Virus record (IMG/VR): IMGVR_UViG_3300042090_002687
Location: 1 to 46,922 of that record
Length of the DNA stretch: 46,922 nucleotides
Source of the DNA: a virus
Strand: one strand, 5' to 3'
The position numbers and the translations under genes are program-made. The number at the start of each line of letters is the position of its first letter. Within the stretch, counting starts at the first letter, position 1. Shown here one piece after another: positions 8,074 through 16,907 of the stretch. Below the pieces are notes generated by a model. The model saw nothing but the letters and a program-made list of their open reading frames with translations. It was not told the origin of the DNA and did not search any database.

Positions 8074-8313
8074 TTACTCCATCTTAAAATGAGCTTTCAG
8101 CTCTTCGATCGTTTTATATGTTTCTTCAAACTTCGTAGCTTCCATCCTACCCAGATAAGTATCTTGGAAGCTTTTATGTACTACTAGTTTACCATCTTTG
8201 GAGGAAAACTCAACAAAAATTCGCTCCGAGGCATCATTTTTTGAAACCTTGAGATTTAGATCCTTGTCTAACTTCTTCTTTTTTAACACTTTGACGTCTA
8301 GTAGTCCCATCAT
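8074..8313 (-). CDS. Small basic hypothetical protein
   Basis: A 79-aa Lys-rich protein (MMGLLDVKVLKKKKLDKDLN) with a beta-rich middle (ERIFVEFSSKDGKLVVHKSF). The start codon overlaps the stop of the subtilisin-like gene (ATGA) and the stop lies 2 bases before the next gene. No domain recognised. Confidence 0.65.
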   Translation of the reverse strand: MMGLLDVKVLKKKKLDKDLNLKVSKNDASERIFVEFSSKDGKLVVHKSFQDTYLGRMEATKFEETYKTIEELKAHFKME

Positions 8314-9059
8314 TTACCTACGCATTTGTTTTTAGTTTCTGAAACCATCTTGCCCGTACTGATAGCGGTCGCCTGTGAGGTGCCGCTCTTTACGAGTCCG
8401 TATCCGGGCACATCTTCGCCAAGCTCCCATCTGTTCACTATACTACCAAAATTTGAAAACCACAACTTTAAACCTTTCTTACTTAAGGCGCCCACTACCG
8501 TTATTCTTCTGTCGTACTTCGCAGGATAATAGTTTGAACCAGGCAAATCCAGGTTGTTGTCATCATTCCCAGCGGCAACCACAAGATGGCCTCCATGGTT
8601 TAGATAGCGTTCAACAGCCTCTTTTTCTTTGGGATAAGGACCATCTCCACCGCTGCTGTAATTTATGAAATCTGCTTTTATCTTGTCGGCATAGTTGAAT
8701 GAATTTATAGTAGAAAGCACGTTGTTATGAGAATGCTTGCCAGAATAATACTTGATGATTATGATGCAGTAATCGACGTTGGTTTTCTTTGCGTACGATT
8801 CGATCACTCCCACTACGTTAGTACCGTGCCCTTCTTTGTCAAGCGGAACTGGAACTTTTGTCATCCCTGGCATCGTGTATTCTATTTCCCCTGAGAAATT
8901 TTTGTGCCCCGTTTTGCAAAGCTTGGCTTCTTGCCCACGCCCCTCATAGCCAAAACCAGTGTCGACCACTGCAATCCGGATCGGCTGAATGCTACATTTT
9001 GGGTACGCGTTCGATTCCAAAAGGAATGTGATCAAGATGAACCAAAACAATTTGCTCAT
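8310..9059 (-). CDS. Secreted subtilisin-like serine protease (S8 family)
   Basis: From the ATG at 9059 the protein is 249 aa. That start is chosen because it forms an ATGA overlap with the polymerase stop and gives a clean N-terminal signal peptide (MSKLFWFILITFLLESNAYP). The whole S8 triad is present: Asp in VVDTGFG (D33), His in EGHGT (H78), oxyanion Asn in AAGND (N165) and Ser in GTSQA (S228). There is no propeptide-sized region between signal and catalytic domain, so this is a compact subtilase. It should act outside the cytoplasm. Its position inside a replication operon is odd. Target unknown. Confidence 0.85.
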   Translation of the reverse strand: MSKLFWFILITFLLESNAYPKCSIQPIRIAVVDTGFGYEGRGQEAKLCKTGHKNFSGEIEYTMPGMTKVPVPLDKEGHGTNVVGVIESYAKKTNVDYCIIIIKYYSGKHSHNNVLSTINSFNYADKIKADFINYSSGGDGPYPKEKEAVERYLNHGGHLVVAAGNDDNNLDLPGSNYYPAKYDRRITVVGALSKKGLKLWFSNFGSIVNRWELGEDVPGYGLVKSGTSQATAISTGKMVSETKNKCVGK

Positions 9060-12000
9060 TGCTGACTTTCCACCACTATTTCGGTAATTGACATGTCTTT
9101 TCTTCCGGCTCGCTTTCTGAAGAACACGGTGCAGATGGCACCTTTTTTGCACTCCGGAGGGTAGATCAAGGTGCCGCTATCGAAATCCGGCCATAGAACT
9201 TTTTCGCTGATAGTAAATCCATCTGCATCCACGACAACTTTTAAAGCGCGTTTAGTAGGGTTCTTTTTTGGATACGCGAATTCCTTCGCCTTGATAACAT
9301 AACAAGTAGCAGCAACATACACATCTTTCTGTACCAGTTCGCCTTCCATATCATCTAAACGTTTCAGTCTTTCGCCGTTGATAAGCATCGTATCGTATCC
9401 ACGCGAATTAGTTACGATCGCTCTATAGGGGTCAGGTTTCAATATCTTCGAGTACCTCTTGCCCAAACCATTCAGATCGATGGGGAGCGACGGCAAAACT
9501 GATTTGCGCATCGCAGCGTCTCTCATGGGATGCAAGTTCACGTATTCCTCTGGTATAACGCCTTCCTTTTGCTGAGTCGCTCTAACTTTTTTACCGGACT
9601 CTTCCGCTTTCTTTATCTTATCATGAAATTTCTTACTCTCAACCGCGTTTTGATAAAGCTTTAATTTCTCAAGTAAATTTGTCTTAGGGGGGAATAGGCT
9701 GTCTAGGACGCCTACGTGGATCAATTTATGAGCTAAAGAGGGACCGCAAACTTCTTTATTTACGAAGTCTTGTACATCTTTGTAAGGACGATTGGCCACG
9801 ATAGGACCTGTGGTGGCCTCATCTATTCCGTGTATTACCCCTAATTTGGAGCGAATTTTCTCGTTGGCGTAGTCCACGACCATAGTATCACTGGATAGGT
9901 TAATATCAGGAGGCGAAACCATATCTTTGACATAAGGCCAGAATTTTCCGGTGATCTCTTGCTGGGTGGCATTCGTAAGGATCGCAGCCCAGTACTCCAG
10001 AGGATAATGGTATTTAAGGAACATACAAGCGTAAGTTATCAATCCGTAGCTGTAACCGTGAGATTTGTTGAAAGAGTACCGCGAACTGGTCTCCATCATG
10101 TCCCAGATCTTGTTTGCTTTCTCTTCTCCGATCTTTGGTATGGCCGTCTTCATGAAGACGGGTTTCATGTTACCAGCTTCTTTCTTTAATTTTTTAGAAA
10201 ATAATCGACGTAATTTTTCTGCATCAGCAGGACTCATGCCGCCCAATTCTTTGGCTATCTTAGTGGACTGTTCTTGATATACAATTAGACCGTAAGTCTC
10301 TGGAATGATTTCTAAAAGTTCCGGTATGTCTCCTTGACTTTCGCCTTTTCTCCTAGCAATATACTCTTCAGCAGCGCTTCGGCCTGTGTTTTCGAAGATG
10401 TAATCCATGGTACCGGGACGAACCAGTGCTATAACGACGGCCAGATCTTCTTTAGTCTGAGGGAGCATCTCTTGGACGAATGGAGTCATGGCTTTCGTGT
10501 TAATCTGAAATATGGCCTCAGTATCTCCACCCCATACACTTTTAAAAACATCCAAGTCTTCCGGTAAATCCCAAATATAGAGTTTCTTCCCTTCATGTGT
10601 AAAATAACCTATGGTGTTATCTTCGTTGTTTTTTTTGTTTATGAGTTTTAGGCAAGTTTCGATATCCAGTACGTTAGATACTACGAGAAAGTCATATTTT
10701 AAGAGCTTAGCTTTTTCTACTGCCTTTGCTTCATACTGCGTGATGTGACCATCTTTGATAGGCATAACATCGGAAACAGGAATGTCAGAGATGACGAAAG
10801 CTGAGGCGTGTTGCGAGAAGGCGCGCGTGATTCCTAGAGACTTTTTTACGATATCCCACTCTTTGGGTTTTTTCTCTATGTACTTTTGCAAAGCTTCATC
10901 ATTCTCTATCAAACCTTCGTGCTTAACACCTTCATCGTCTTCGTAGCCAAAAATAAAATCTGCGTCTGGAACGCCTTGAGGGGGATCAGGGAGGGCTTTG
11001 GAAAAGGCTTCGATTTCATTCTCCACTTTTCCATTTAGATAGCGATTGACGTCTTTGACCGCACTCTTGAGACGGATCGTATGACGCGTCGAGATCTGCG
11101 CAGCTTTGTTTCCCCAATGTCCGTAGAGGTATCCGGATTTACCATCCTCTCCTACTAACAAGGATCTCGAGCCGAAATCGGAGTCAACATCAGCATAGTC
11201 ACCATTTTTAATACGATCTAAAGAAAGAAATCGTGGAAAGGAAAGATCTACCTTTACGCTATCAACTTGGGTTATACCCAAGAGATAACAAAGCAAACTT
11301 CCAGCCGAACTCCCACGTCCTGGCCCTACTAATTTATTATTTTCTCTATAATGATTCATCACGTCGCAGATAGGCAGAAAATAACCCATCAAATTTTGGG
11401 TACCATTTTTGACAATAACTTCAAGCTCTTCCTTGAGCCTAGCGACGTAGATGGGATTGTCCCACTTCATGCGACCATTCTTCTTGATGATCTCCATCGC
11501 TTGCCTAAGTGGATCGCCGCCAGAATCAGGTAAACGCCATTCATATTTAAGTTCCAGGCCATCGAATCTCTTGGCCCAAACGTTGAGATTCTCGAAACAG
11601 GTCCGAATAAAGGCCTCGTCGGCCCCCAGGGCGTTTCTTAGGTAGTTTTTGACCTCTTCCTCAGATTTCATGTAGAAGTTCGGCTGTAGCTTATTTGTGC
11701 CCTCCAGTTTCATATCTTGCACGGCCTTGTCGCCTGGGAGGGCATAATAGGCGTAATCGCTAGGAATAACCGGCACGACGTATTTAGCAGATAGGGCCTT
11801 CAGAAACTTATTGACTTGCAATAAGGCATCCACGCCGAGCGGGAGAAACCCTTTGTGAATCTTGGCACTCTTGATCTCTTGGTTCACCTCTTTAGATATT
11901 AGGCCGGAAGAGACTGATTTTAAAATCTTGTGTCCGTAACGTTCTACGAGGTCTATGGCCCTGATTCGTCTGGCTCTATCGGTGGTCACGGTATCATTAG

Positions 12001-12610
12001 CTAAACAGGAGACCTTGGAACCATCCGTAAGCTCGACCTCCACCACTGAATTCCACTTCTTGCTCCAGGTCTCACATACCATCGATGCATATAGCCTATC
12101 CCCAAATATTTCTTTCAACTTAACAAAAACTGATTCTCCCAGATCGGGTCGTTTTGCCAGGAGAAGTTTTCCCACCATGCAGTGAACGCCGCCCAGGACC
12201 AAAACTGTATTAAACTTAGACAGATGCTCGAGCTCTTTCCAGCTCCACAAGGCTTGGGCTTCATCGTAAATCTTAGTAGTAGGCATATCTGTACGACTGA
12301 CTACTCTGCATAGTTCTTGATATGCATCTTGATCCTGACAGTAGATAGTAGCGGAAAAATAACGACAACGATTTGCTTCTGTACCGCTAACGATGGGACA
12401 GCTTGAGTCTTTAAAATAGAATTCGAGACCGGGGATAAACTTGAGTCCCTTTTTCTTGGACTCGGTGTAGGTTTTGAGACAGGAAGAGAGGTGACCATGG
12501 TCAGCGTAGGCAATATGGGTGCGACCGAGTTCTACGGCGCGATCTATCATAGCGGCGATAGTGCTGCCCGTGAGCGGCGACTCGAAGTGGGTATGAGGGG
12601 AACAATTCAT
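9056..12610 (-). CDS. DNA polymerase III alpha subunit (DnaE type)
   Basis: A 1184-aa C-family replicative polymerase. It starts at ATG 12610, in an ATGA overlap with the upstream gene (a TTG at 12625 is less likely). The N-terminal PHP domain begins SPHTHFESPLTGS, followed by ADHGH. The later PHP motif reads PSDYAYYA, lacking the usual His, so PHP activity is doubtful. The palm has GPGRGSSAGS (about 429-438) and the catalytic ADVDSDF (about 473-479). Fingers and a C-terminal HhH/OB region follow. Length matches bacterial DnaE (about 1160 aa). Proofreading is probably supplied by the DnaQ-like gene at 13594-14220. Confidence 0.92.
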   Translation of the reverse strand: MNCSPHTHFESPLTGSTIAAMIDRAVELGRTHIAYADHGHLSSCLKTYTESKKKGLKFIPGLEFYFKDSSCPIVSGTEANRCRYFSATIYCQDQDAYQELCRVVSRTDMPTTKIYDEAQALWSWKELEHLSKFNTVLVLGGVHCMVGKLLLAKRPDLGESVFVKLKEIFGDRLYASMVCETWSKKWNSVVEVELTDGSKVSCLANDTVTTDRARRIRAIDLVERYGHKILKSVSSGLISKEVNQEIKSAKIHKGFLPLGVDALLQVNKFLKALSAKYVVPVIPSDYAYYALPGDKAVQDMKLEGTNKLQPNFYMKSEEEVKNYLRNALGADEAFIRTCFENLNVWAKRFDGLELKYEWRLPDSGGDPLRQAMEIIKKNGRMKWDNPIYVARLKEELEVIVKNGTQNLMGYFLPICDVMNHYRENNKLVGPGRGSSAGSLLCYLLGITQVDSVKVDLSFPRFLSLDRIKNGDYADVDSDFGSRSLLVGEDGKSGYLYGHWGNKAAQISTRHTIRLKSAVKDVNRYLNGKVENEIEAFSKALPDPPQGVPDADFIFGYEDDEGVKHEGLIENDEALQKYIEKKPKEWDIVKKSLGITRAFSQHASAFVISDIPVSDVMPIKDGHITQYEAKAVEKAKLLKYDFLVVSNVLDIETCLKLINKKNNEDNTIGYFTHEGKKLYIWDLPEDLDVFKSVWGGDTEAIFQINTKAMTPFVQEMLPQTKEDLAVVIALVRPGTMDYIFENTGRSAAEEYIARRKGESQGDIPELLEIIPETYGLIVYQEQSTKIAKELGGMSPADAEKLRRLFSKKLKKEAGNMKPVFMKTAIPKIGEEKANKIWDMMETSSRYSFNKSHGYSYGLITYACMFLKYHYPLEYWAAILTNATQQEITGKFWPYVKDMVSPPDINLSSDTMVVDYANEKIRSKLGVIHGIDEATTGPIVANRPYKDVQDFVNKEVCGPSLAHKLIHVGVLDSLFPPKTNLLEKLKLYQNAVESKKFHDKIKKAEESGKKVRATQQKEGVIPEEYVNLHPMRDAAMRKSVLPSLPIDLNGLGKRYSKILKPDPYRAIVTNSRGYDTMLINGERLKRLDDMEGELVQKDVYVAATCYVIKAKEFAYPKKNPTKRALKVVVDADGFTISEKVLWPDFDSGTLIYPPECKKGAICTVFFRKRAGRKDMSITEIVVESQQ

Positions 12611-12921
12611 TTCTTCATTCCGCAAACTTTGCAGAAAATATCTTTTGTTTCCAATCCTTGGTACTCAACCCATTCATGATTGCATGAATATTCCATCTCA
12701 TCCAGGACATACTCGTTGGGTTCCGGTTCCGTGTCGATTAAAAACCCATTTACATTGATATCTATGCCAACCTTTGTATCGACGCACTTCGCAACAGAAG
12801 AATTGGGATGAAGATAGAATCTGTTATCTCTCAACGAGTAATTATATGAGCGAACGTCAACATTCAAAAGAACTTCATTCTTTTCGTTGTCTTTTATAAT
12901 GAGAGTATACTTAGGTTTCAT
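12607..12921 (-). CDS. Hypothetical protein with C-terminal zinc-knuckle-like motif
   Basis: A 104-aa protein. The first 75 residues are beta-rich (YTLIIKDNEKNEVLLNVDVR). The C-terminus CNHEWVEYQGLETKDIFCKVCG has a C/H and CxxC arrangement suited to one zinc ion. It overlaps the polymerase start by ATGA and is overlapped by the gene before it, so it belongs to the polymerase operon. No function known. Confidence 0.7.
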   Translation of the reverse strand: MKPKYTLIIKDNEKNEVLLNVDVRSYNYSLRDNRFYLHPNSSVAKCVDTKVGIDINVNGFLIDTEPEPNEYVLDEMEYSCNHEWVEYQGLETKDIFCKVCGMKK

Positions 12922-13388
12922 TCGACGCCTCCATTATCTAGGTGGGCTTTTATTCGAAACTCAAAATCATCTGGAGATTCCGCCTCCAGTCTTTTTATCC
13001 CGTATAGCGCTGCCAAGTCGTCCGCATTTCCTCCTGCAGCCATTACCTCTCTAGTGTTCGCTAACCATTCTTCGATGGTTAAGAGCTCTGTATCGGCAGC
13101 AGAATATGGATCTCGTTTAACATCATAGCCTTGCGCTATTTTATCTAAATCTTCTTCTGTGGCTGTCTTGACTGAAGGAAACAGTGCTTCCATAGCATCT
13201 GTTAAGGCTTTAGCCCATTCTTCTTCGGTTAAAACGCCACCATCTCCGTCGTCATAGTATGTTTGACCGTCCTCTTTTTTGTGTCCAGTGCCTTCGATTT
13301 TACCACAGTTGGAGTTGGTACAATCCCAGCCTTTTTCGAAAAGGCCGTGGTACTCACGCATTGGTTCGTTGCATTTTGGACAATTCAT
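12918..13388 (-). CDS. Zinc-ribbon hypothetical protein
   Basis: A 156-aa protein starting MNCPKCNEPMREYHGLFEKG and then WDCTNSNCG, a two-CxxC-type zinc ribbon in the first 30 residues. The rest is acidic and helical, with two weakly similar segments (LTEEEWAKALTDAMEAL... and LTIEEWLANTREVMAA...). The N-terminal ribbon would suit nucleic-acid or protein contacts. Starts in a 4-base overlap with the lipoprotein gene downstream. Confidence 0.7.
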   Translation of the reverse strand: MNCPKCNEPMREYHGLFEKGWDCTNSNCGKIEGTGHKKEDGQTYYDDGDGGVLTEEEWAKALTDAMEALFPSVKTATEEDLDKIAQGYDVKRDPYSAADTELLTIEEWLANTREVMAAGGNADDLAALYGIKRLEAESPDDFEFRIKAHLDNGGVE

Positions 13389-13597
13389 TTTCTTCCTATC
13401 TCACCGCAAATCTTTGCATCCCATCCGTTTATCAAACAGTCCCTGTAAATGTGACCGAATTCGCAACCCAATCTCTGGCCGCCATTTTCGGGCGTGTTTT
13501 CGCATGCACTAACCGCATCGCGCCGAATGGCGTCGGAAAGAGAAAGGGTAGAACATCCGGAGAGAAACATGATTAGGATTAAAAGTAAGGTTTTCAT
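13385..13597 (-). CDS. Small lipoprotein
   Basis: A 70-aa protein with a classic lipoprotein signal: MKTLLLILIMFLSGCSTLSL, lipobox LSGC with the modified Cys at residue 15. The mature part is about 55 aa with four further Cys, probably two disulfides. It would be anchored in the envelope facing the periplasm. Phage lipoproteins of this size act in superinfection exclusion or lysis (Rz1-like), but no holin or Rz partner is nearby, so the role is open. Confidence 0.75.
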   Translation of the reverse strand: MKTLLLILIMFLSGCSTLSLSDAIRRDAVSACENTPENGGQRLGCEFGHIYRDCLINGWDAKICGEIGRK

Positions 13598-14220
13598 TCT
13601 GCCTCCAGCAGGGCGATGAGATCTTGAGCTGAACCGCCTTCTTTCTTGCTTTTCATCAATTCCAAAACTTTCTTATCGACTTCGATGGTTGTTAAGACGT
13701 CGTTTCGAGCCTCATGCATACTTCTTTTGGGCAACCCTAAAAAATCGCTGACGGTTGAGAGGGTTCCAAGATCGGCGGGAAACCACCCTACGCGTTTGAG
13801 AAAATCCACTTCCTGCATCACATCCACGGCCTTGTAATGAAGAAAATTTCGCCACTCTTCTTCTGGTAGAAGATACTCCTGCACCCATCCTATGTCAAAT
13901 CCTAAGATATTATATCCATAGGCCCTTAAGTTATTGAATCTACCCGTCTTTTTGTGATATTTTTTTAACAATTGCACTAACCTAACGCGTCCCTCCGCGT
14001 AAGTGATAGTGGCGGGATCTTCGATATGTTTTTGAATGTTGATTCCGTTGACTTTCAAAGCACCAGCCTCAGCAACGGGCAAGCCTTCGTTTGGTTTAAG
14101 TTTTAGGTCCAATTCTTCTAGAATGTTAAGATTTTCATCTAGGATGGCGAAGTACGCCGTGAGAAGATCCCCTGACTTTGGTGACAAGGAACCAGTTTCT
14201 GTATCAAAGGCTAAATACAT
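13594..14220 (-). CDS. DnaQ-like 3'-5' exonuclease (DEDDh)
   Basis: A 208-aa DEDDh exonuclease. Exo I is FDTETG (D6, E8), Exo II is GYNILGFDIGWV (D109) and Exo III is HEARNDVLTT (H169, D174). Length and layout fit bacterial epsilon-type or RNase T-like proofreading enzymes without a long C-terminal tail. Close to the Pol III alpha gene in the same operon, it is the natural candidate for trans proofreading. A clamp-binding motif is not obvious. Confidence 0.85.
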   Translation of the reverse strand: MYLAFDTETGSLSPKSGDLLTAYFAILDENLNILEELDLKLKPNEGLPVAEAGALKVNGINIQKHIEDPATITYAEGRVRLVQLLKKYHKKTGRFNNLRAYGYNILGFDIGWVQEYLLPEEEWRNFLHYKAVDVMQEVDFLKRVGWFPADLGTLSTVSDFLGLPKRSMHEARNDVLTTIEVDKKVLELMKSKKEGGSAQDLIALLEAE

Positions 14221-14827
14221 CTGTTTTCTCCGTTACAGTATTCTTCTCCAGATCTATCTCTTTAATTTTACCCTTATGATGGACATAAAGCAAAACATTT
14301 TTTGAATAAACCATGAAATCGGGTTCTAGAGCTATGCTTGGGACCTTGGGAGGTTCTAATTGTGTTTTAAAACTGCTACTTAACCTGGCTGCATTAGCTA
14401 AAGCATCGCATCTCTCATTGTGTTCATTTCCGCTATGGCCAGCCACCCATCGCGTTTGGACATTCATTAGTTTTACAAACATTTGGAGTTCTTTATATTT
14501 CTCAATCTTGTCTTCTTGTCGAAATCTATATTTGCCGCTAATCCAGCCAAGCACTAATTGCGAGTCGGACACTAAAGTAACGTCGTTATTTGGCGCAGAT
14601 TCTTCAAAAATACCGGGCATGTATTCATTGGGAGGATTGTTGATTAAACAATGCGCAGCTTTGAGACCTTCTATACCTGCTTGAAGCTCCATGTCGTTGT
14701 TTGTTGCGTTTTCTGCGTATCCATAGCCTTCCGAATGTTTCTTGCCATCCAAAATCAGCACCCACCCGTAGCCACCTGGCTTATCAGAAGTAGTTGCGCT
14801 TCCGTCGCTGTAAACCTCTATATTCAT
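14204..14827 (-). CDS. Ribonuclease HI
   Basis: A 207-aa protein. The first 150 residues are a full RNase HI domain: SDGS (D8), the ELQAG helix (E47), VSDSQ (D88), and AGHSGNEHNERCDALA (H131, D141). These are the four metal-binding residues and the catalytic His. It cleaves RNA in RNA-DNA hybrids, for example Okazaki primers. About 55 extra C-terminal residues (YSKNVLLYVHHKGKIKEIDL) form a small added beta segment. Its end overlaps the exonuclease start by 17 bases. Confidence 0.88.
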   Translation of the reverse strand: MNIEVYSDGSATTSDKPGGYGWVLILDGKKHSEGYGYAENATNNDMELQAGIEGLKAAHCLINNPPNEYMPGIFEESAPNNDVTLVSDSQLVLGWISGKYRFRQEDKIEKYKELQMFVKLMNVQTRWVAGHSGNEHNERCDALANAARLSSSFKTQLEPPKVPSIALEPDFMVYSKNVLLYVHHKGKIKEIDLEKNTVTEKTDVFSL

Positions 14828-15027
14828 TTGACTTTCTTTAAAGGTTTAAGAAATGGATTCGTACCCAGGAAATGCCGCAGACCATCCGCCAAGTAGGTCG
14901 CTTCTTCCCGTGTTAAATTGACGTAAGATCCATTCACCAACAGAACTAGAGCAATGTCGTCATGTTCTACCTTTGATATCTGGATATCGTTGTACTTGGC
15001 GTTGAGTTTTAGTTTCCTAGTCTTCAC
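14824..15027 (-). CDS. Small hypothetical protein
   Basis: A 67-aa protein with an N-terminal beta segment (NDIQISKVEHDDIALVLLVN) and a C-terminal helix plus basic tail (NPFLKPLKKVK). The segment LTREEATYLADGLRHFL looks like the short helical module seen in many small phage proteins. ATGA overlap with RNase H; its start touches the preceding gene's stop. No function assigned. Confidence 0.65.
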   Translation of the reverse strand: MKTRKLKLNAKYNDIQISKVEHDDIALVLLVNGSYVNLTREEATYLADGLRHFLGTNPFLKPLKKVK

Positions 15028-15242
15028 TAATCCTCCATATCCTTCCGGAGTAACTCAACCGCTTCCGCGTACAACTCTTTGACCTTTTCTTCCGTGACCA
15101 TCAAAAACCTAGCGATAATGCTATCTTCCGCCCCTTCAGGATTTCGTGAAAGAAACTTACTTATGGAGTTGCTGCACTTTGGGCATCGGATATAATCCTC
15201 TTCTTCTAAAATTCTTTTCTGGATCTCATTTTTTTCCATCAC
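15027..15242 (-). CDS. Small hypothetical protein with CxxC
   Basis: A 71-aa protein. YIRCPKCSNSISKFLSRN carries a single CxxC, followed by a predicted helix-turn-helix-like pair (AEDSIIARFLMVTEEKVKEL). One zinc shared in a dimer, or a DNA-binding role, is possible, but nothing more can be said. Overlaps the coiled-coil gene upstream by 17 bases. Confidence 0.6.
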   Translation of the reverse strand: MMEKNEIQKRILEEEDYIRCPKCSNSISKFLSRNPEGAEDSIIARFLMVTEEKVKELYAEAVELLRKDMED

Positions 15243-15609
15243 TTCTCCTAAAACTCAATACGTTGTTCTCACCCTCTTTCGCTATCTTCTTGTATTCTGT
15301 TTGGGCAGTTTTCAAAAATTCCCTAGCGTCCTTGGAAGCTTTATTGTAGTATTCTCGATCATTCCTAAGACCAACTAAACGTAGTTTAGTACGCTTCAGC
15401 TCATCTTTGGCCCTTCTAAACTCTTGCGCCACGGCCACCACTTGCGTGGTTCTTAAGATCTTTACGTTTTCAATAAGTACATCTTCCAGAACAGCGATCT
15501 TCTTAATCTCTGAATCGAGAGCTTCCATGTTAGACAACAGCGTTTTGATACGAGTTTCTGTATCTTTGATGATGCGATCTATTTTTTCGAGTTCGTCTGT
15601 CCTACCCAT
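15226..15609 (-). CDS. Coiled-coil hypothetical protein
   Basis: A 127-aa protein predicted to be almost entirely coiled coil (ELEKIDRIIKDTETRIKTLL, then FRRAKDELKRTKLRLVGL). Probably an oligomerising or scaffolding accessory. It is separated from the metallophosphatase by 10 bases, within which a short CCCA/TGGG repeat spans its start codon. No family recognised. Confidence 0.65.
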   Translation of the reverse strand: MGRTDELEKIDRIIKDTETRIKTLLSNMEALDSEIKKIAVLEDVLIENVKILRTTQVVAVAQEFRRAKDELKRTKLRLVGLRNDREYYNKASKDAREFLKTAQTEYKKIAKEGENNVLSFRRSDGKK

Positions 15610-15619
15610 AAATTGGGAC

Positions 15620-16372
15620 CTATAAAGAGATGAGTTCTCCTTCGATGAGACAGGTGCCTTTTACGATGGGAACGGGAGTGACGTATACGATACCGGTTTT
15701 AGGATCTAAATACCCAATCCCGAAGCCCAAACTCCACTCTTTCGCAGCCTTAACTTGGTGTAAATAGTTTATCTCTTTTACATCGCCAAGCCAGCCGAGT
15801 TGAGCTCCCACGTGACGATTTCCCTGGGCATCTCCTTCAATGGCGTATCCGATACGATGGGTATGTCCAATAATGATATTGTGTTGAAAAGTGTCCAGGG
15901 CTTTATAGTGCGCAAATCGTCCAGCGTTTCCCGCATCATGCGTTACGTTAAGTTTACCAATTTTATAAGCTTGTTTATAGGGGACATACTTGAAACCTTT
16001 TTCTTTCAACTCCAGAATTTTAGGAATCGACAAAAAATTAAAAAGCTCGGGGGCTTTGTCACATAAATACCGACTCAGTCTATCCTCGTGATTTCCTTCG
16101 ACAAATACGTTGTTGGCTGCGCCGATTTCTAGTACCTTATCCAGGCCTTCTTTGACAGCTTCCATTTCTTCCTTCAATTTCAGCGCCCTGTTAGGATCTT
16201 TGGAATGGGAGGATACTCCAAAAAAATCTCCAAAATCGCCAAGGATAATGGTGTGTTGCGGCTTGAATGCCTTGCCTGCTTTCAACATCAAAGCAAAGGC
16301 ATTCTTGTCTTCGTATGGAATATGGCAATCAGGTATAAACAGGATCTTTTCCAATTTTGATTTTTTAGACAT
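15620..16372 (-). CDS. Calcineurin-like metallophosphoesterase
   Basis: A 250-aa protein with all five two-metal phosphoesterase motifs: PDCH (D15, H17), GDFGD (D46), EGNHEDR (N94, H95), THDAG (H145) and GHTH (169-172). Phage enzymes of this family act as phosphatases, nucleases or end-repair factors; the substrate cannot be told from sequence. It is distinct from the SbcD-like gene at 25097 (no capping-domain partner nearby). The next gene downstream is a coiled-coil protein. Confidence 0.82.
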   Translation of the reverse strand: MSKKSKLEKILFIPDCHIPYEDKNAFALMLKAGKAFKPQHTIILGDFGDFFGVSSHSKDPNRALKLKEEMEAVKEGLDKVLEIGAANNVFVEGNHEDRLSRYLCDKAPELFNFLSIPKILELKEKGFKYVPYKQAYKIGKLNVTHDAGNAGRFAHYKALDTFQHNIIIGHTHRIGYAIEGDAQGNRHVGAQLGWLGDVKEINYLHQVKAAKEWSLGFGIGYLDPKTGIVYVTPVPIVKGTCLIEGELISL

Positions 16373-16374
16373 TA

Positions 16375-16902
16375 TTATTTTACTCCTACTAATTCTCGTA
16401 TAGCTTTTATTTGAGCACGATTGTCGTGCCTAACAGAGCCGGCCAAGGAACAATTGGCCGAATTAGTTAGCCACTCCACGTTATCCAATGAATAACCGCC
16501 CGAAGAATTTATTCTATTCACCGTTGGGACTAATTTTCTATCATTGCCAGAAGAAACCCATCTCTTAAAGAGCTTTAAGAAGTCCGGATGATTCTTAGCC
16601 CATTCATAGAAGACTTCCCTTGGCATGATAGATTTTCCTTTATACAGATATCTATATTTTGGATTACCCTTTCCAGTCACTCGAATCAACATCTGGCTGT
16701 ATAGATCAGTTAAAAACCCATTGATAGTGGTTTTTCTACGTTTTTGTTTCGCTATCTTGTTATTTGCTCCGTACAATCTATGATGTTCTCTATAATAATG
16801 GGTTTTACAGTATTTTTTATAGCAAACGCGGCCAGTTTTTTCATTGACATACCAAATGTCAGCAGTTTTCTTGCAGCCCCTGTATGTGCAACGCTTAGTC
16901 AT
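16375..16902 (-). CDS. HNH-like endonuclease, probably mobile
   Basis: A 175-aa basic protein. The N-terminus has a zinc-finger-like CTYRGCKKTADIWYV... with later C and H residues. The C-terminal half contains VPTVNRINSSGGYSLDNVEW followed by LTNSANCSLAG, the degenerate HNH arrangement (R-I-N/D, GYs-xxNvxwvt, N) seen in many free-standing phage endonucleases. The first His of a classical HNH is not visible, so activity is uncertain. It is inserted 2 bases upstream of the phosphoesterase and 5 bases from the next gene. Confidence 0.65.
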   Translation of the reverse strand: MTKRCTYRGCKKTADIWYVNEKTGRVCYKKYCKTHYYREHHRLYGANNKIAKQKRRKTTINGFLTDLYSQMLIRVTGKGNPKYRYLYKGKSIMPREVFYEWAKNHPDFLKLFKRWVSSGNDRKLVPTVNRINSSGGYSLDNVEWLTNSANCSLAGSVRHDNRAQIKAIRELVGVK

Positions 16903-16907
16903 AATAA

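Noticed and set aside
9060-9152. Longer N-terminus for the subtilisin-like protease
   Set aside because: It would lie inside the polymerase gene and bury the signal peptide; ATG 9059 gives a clean signal and an ATGA overlap.
9400-12000. A Hint-like block (VVEVELTDGSKV) inside Pol III alpha as a possible intein
   Set aside because: No Cys/Ser at a start junction, no HN-Cys end and no nuclease; it is more likely a PHP-domain insert.
12610-12625. TTG start of the polymerase at 12625
   Set aside because: ATG 12610 forms the ATGA overlap usual in this genome and leads straight into the PHP motif.
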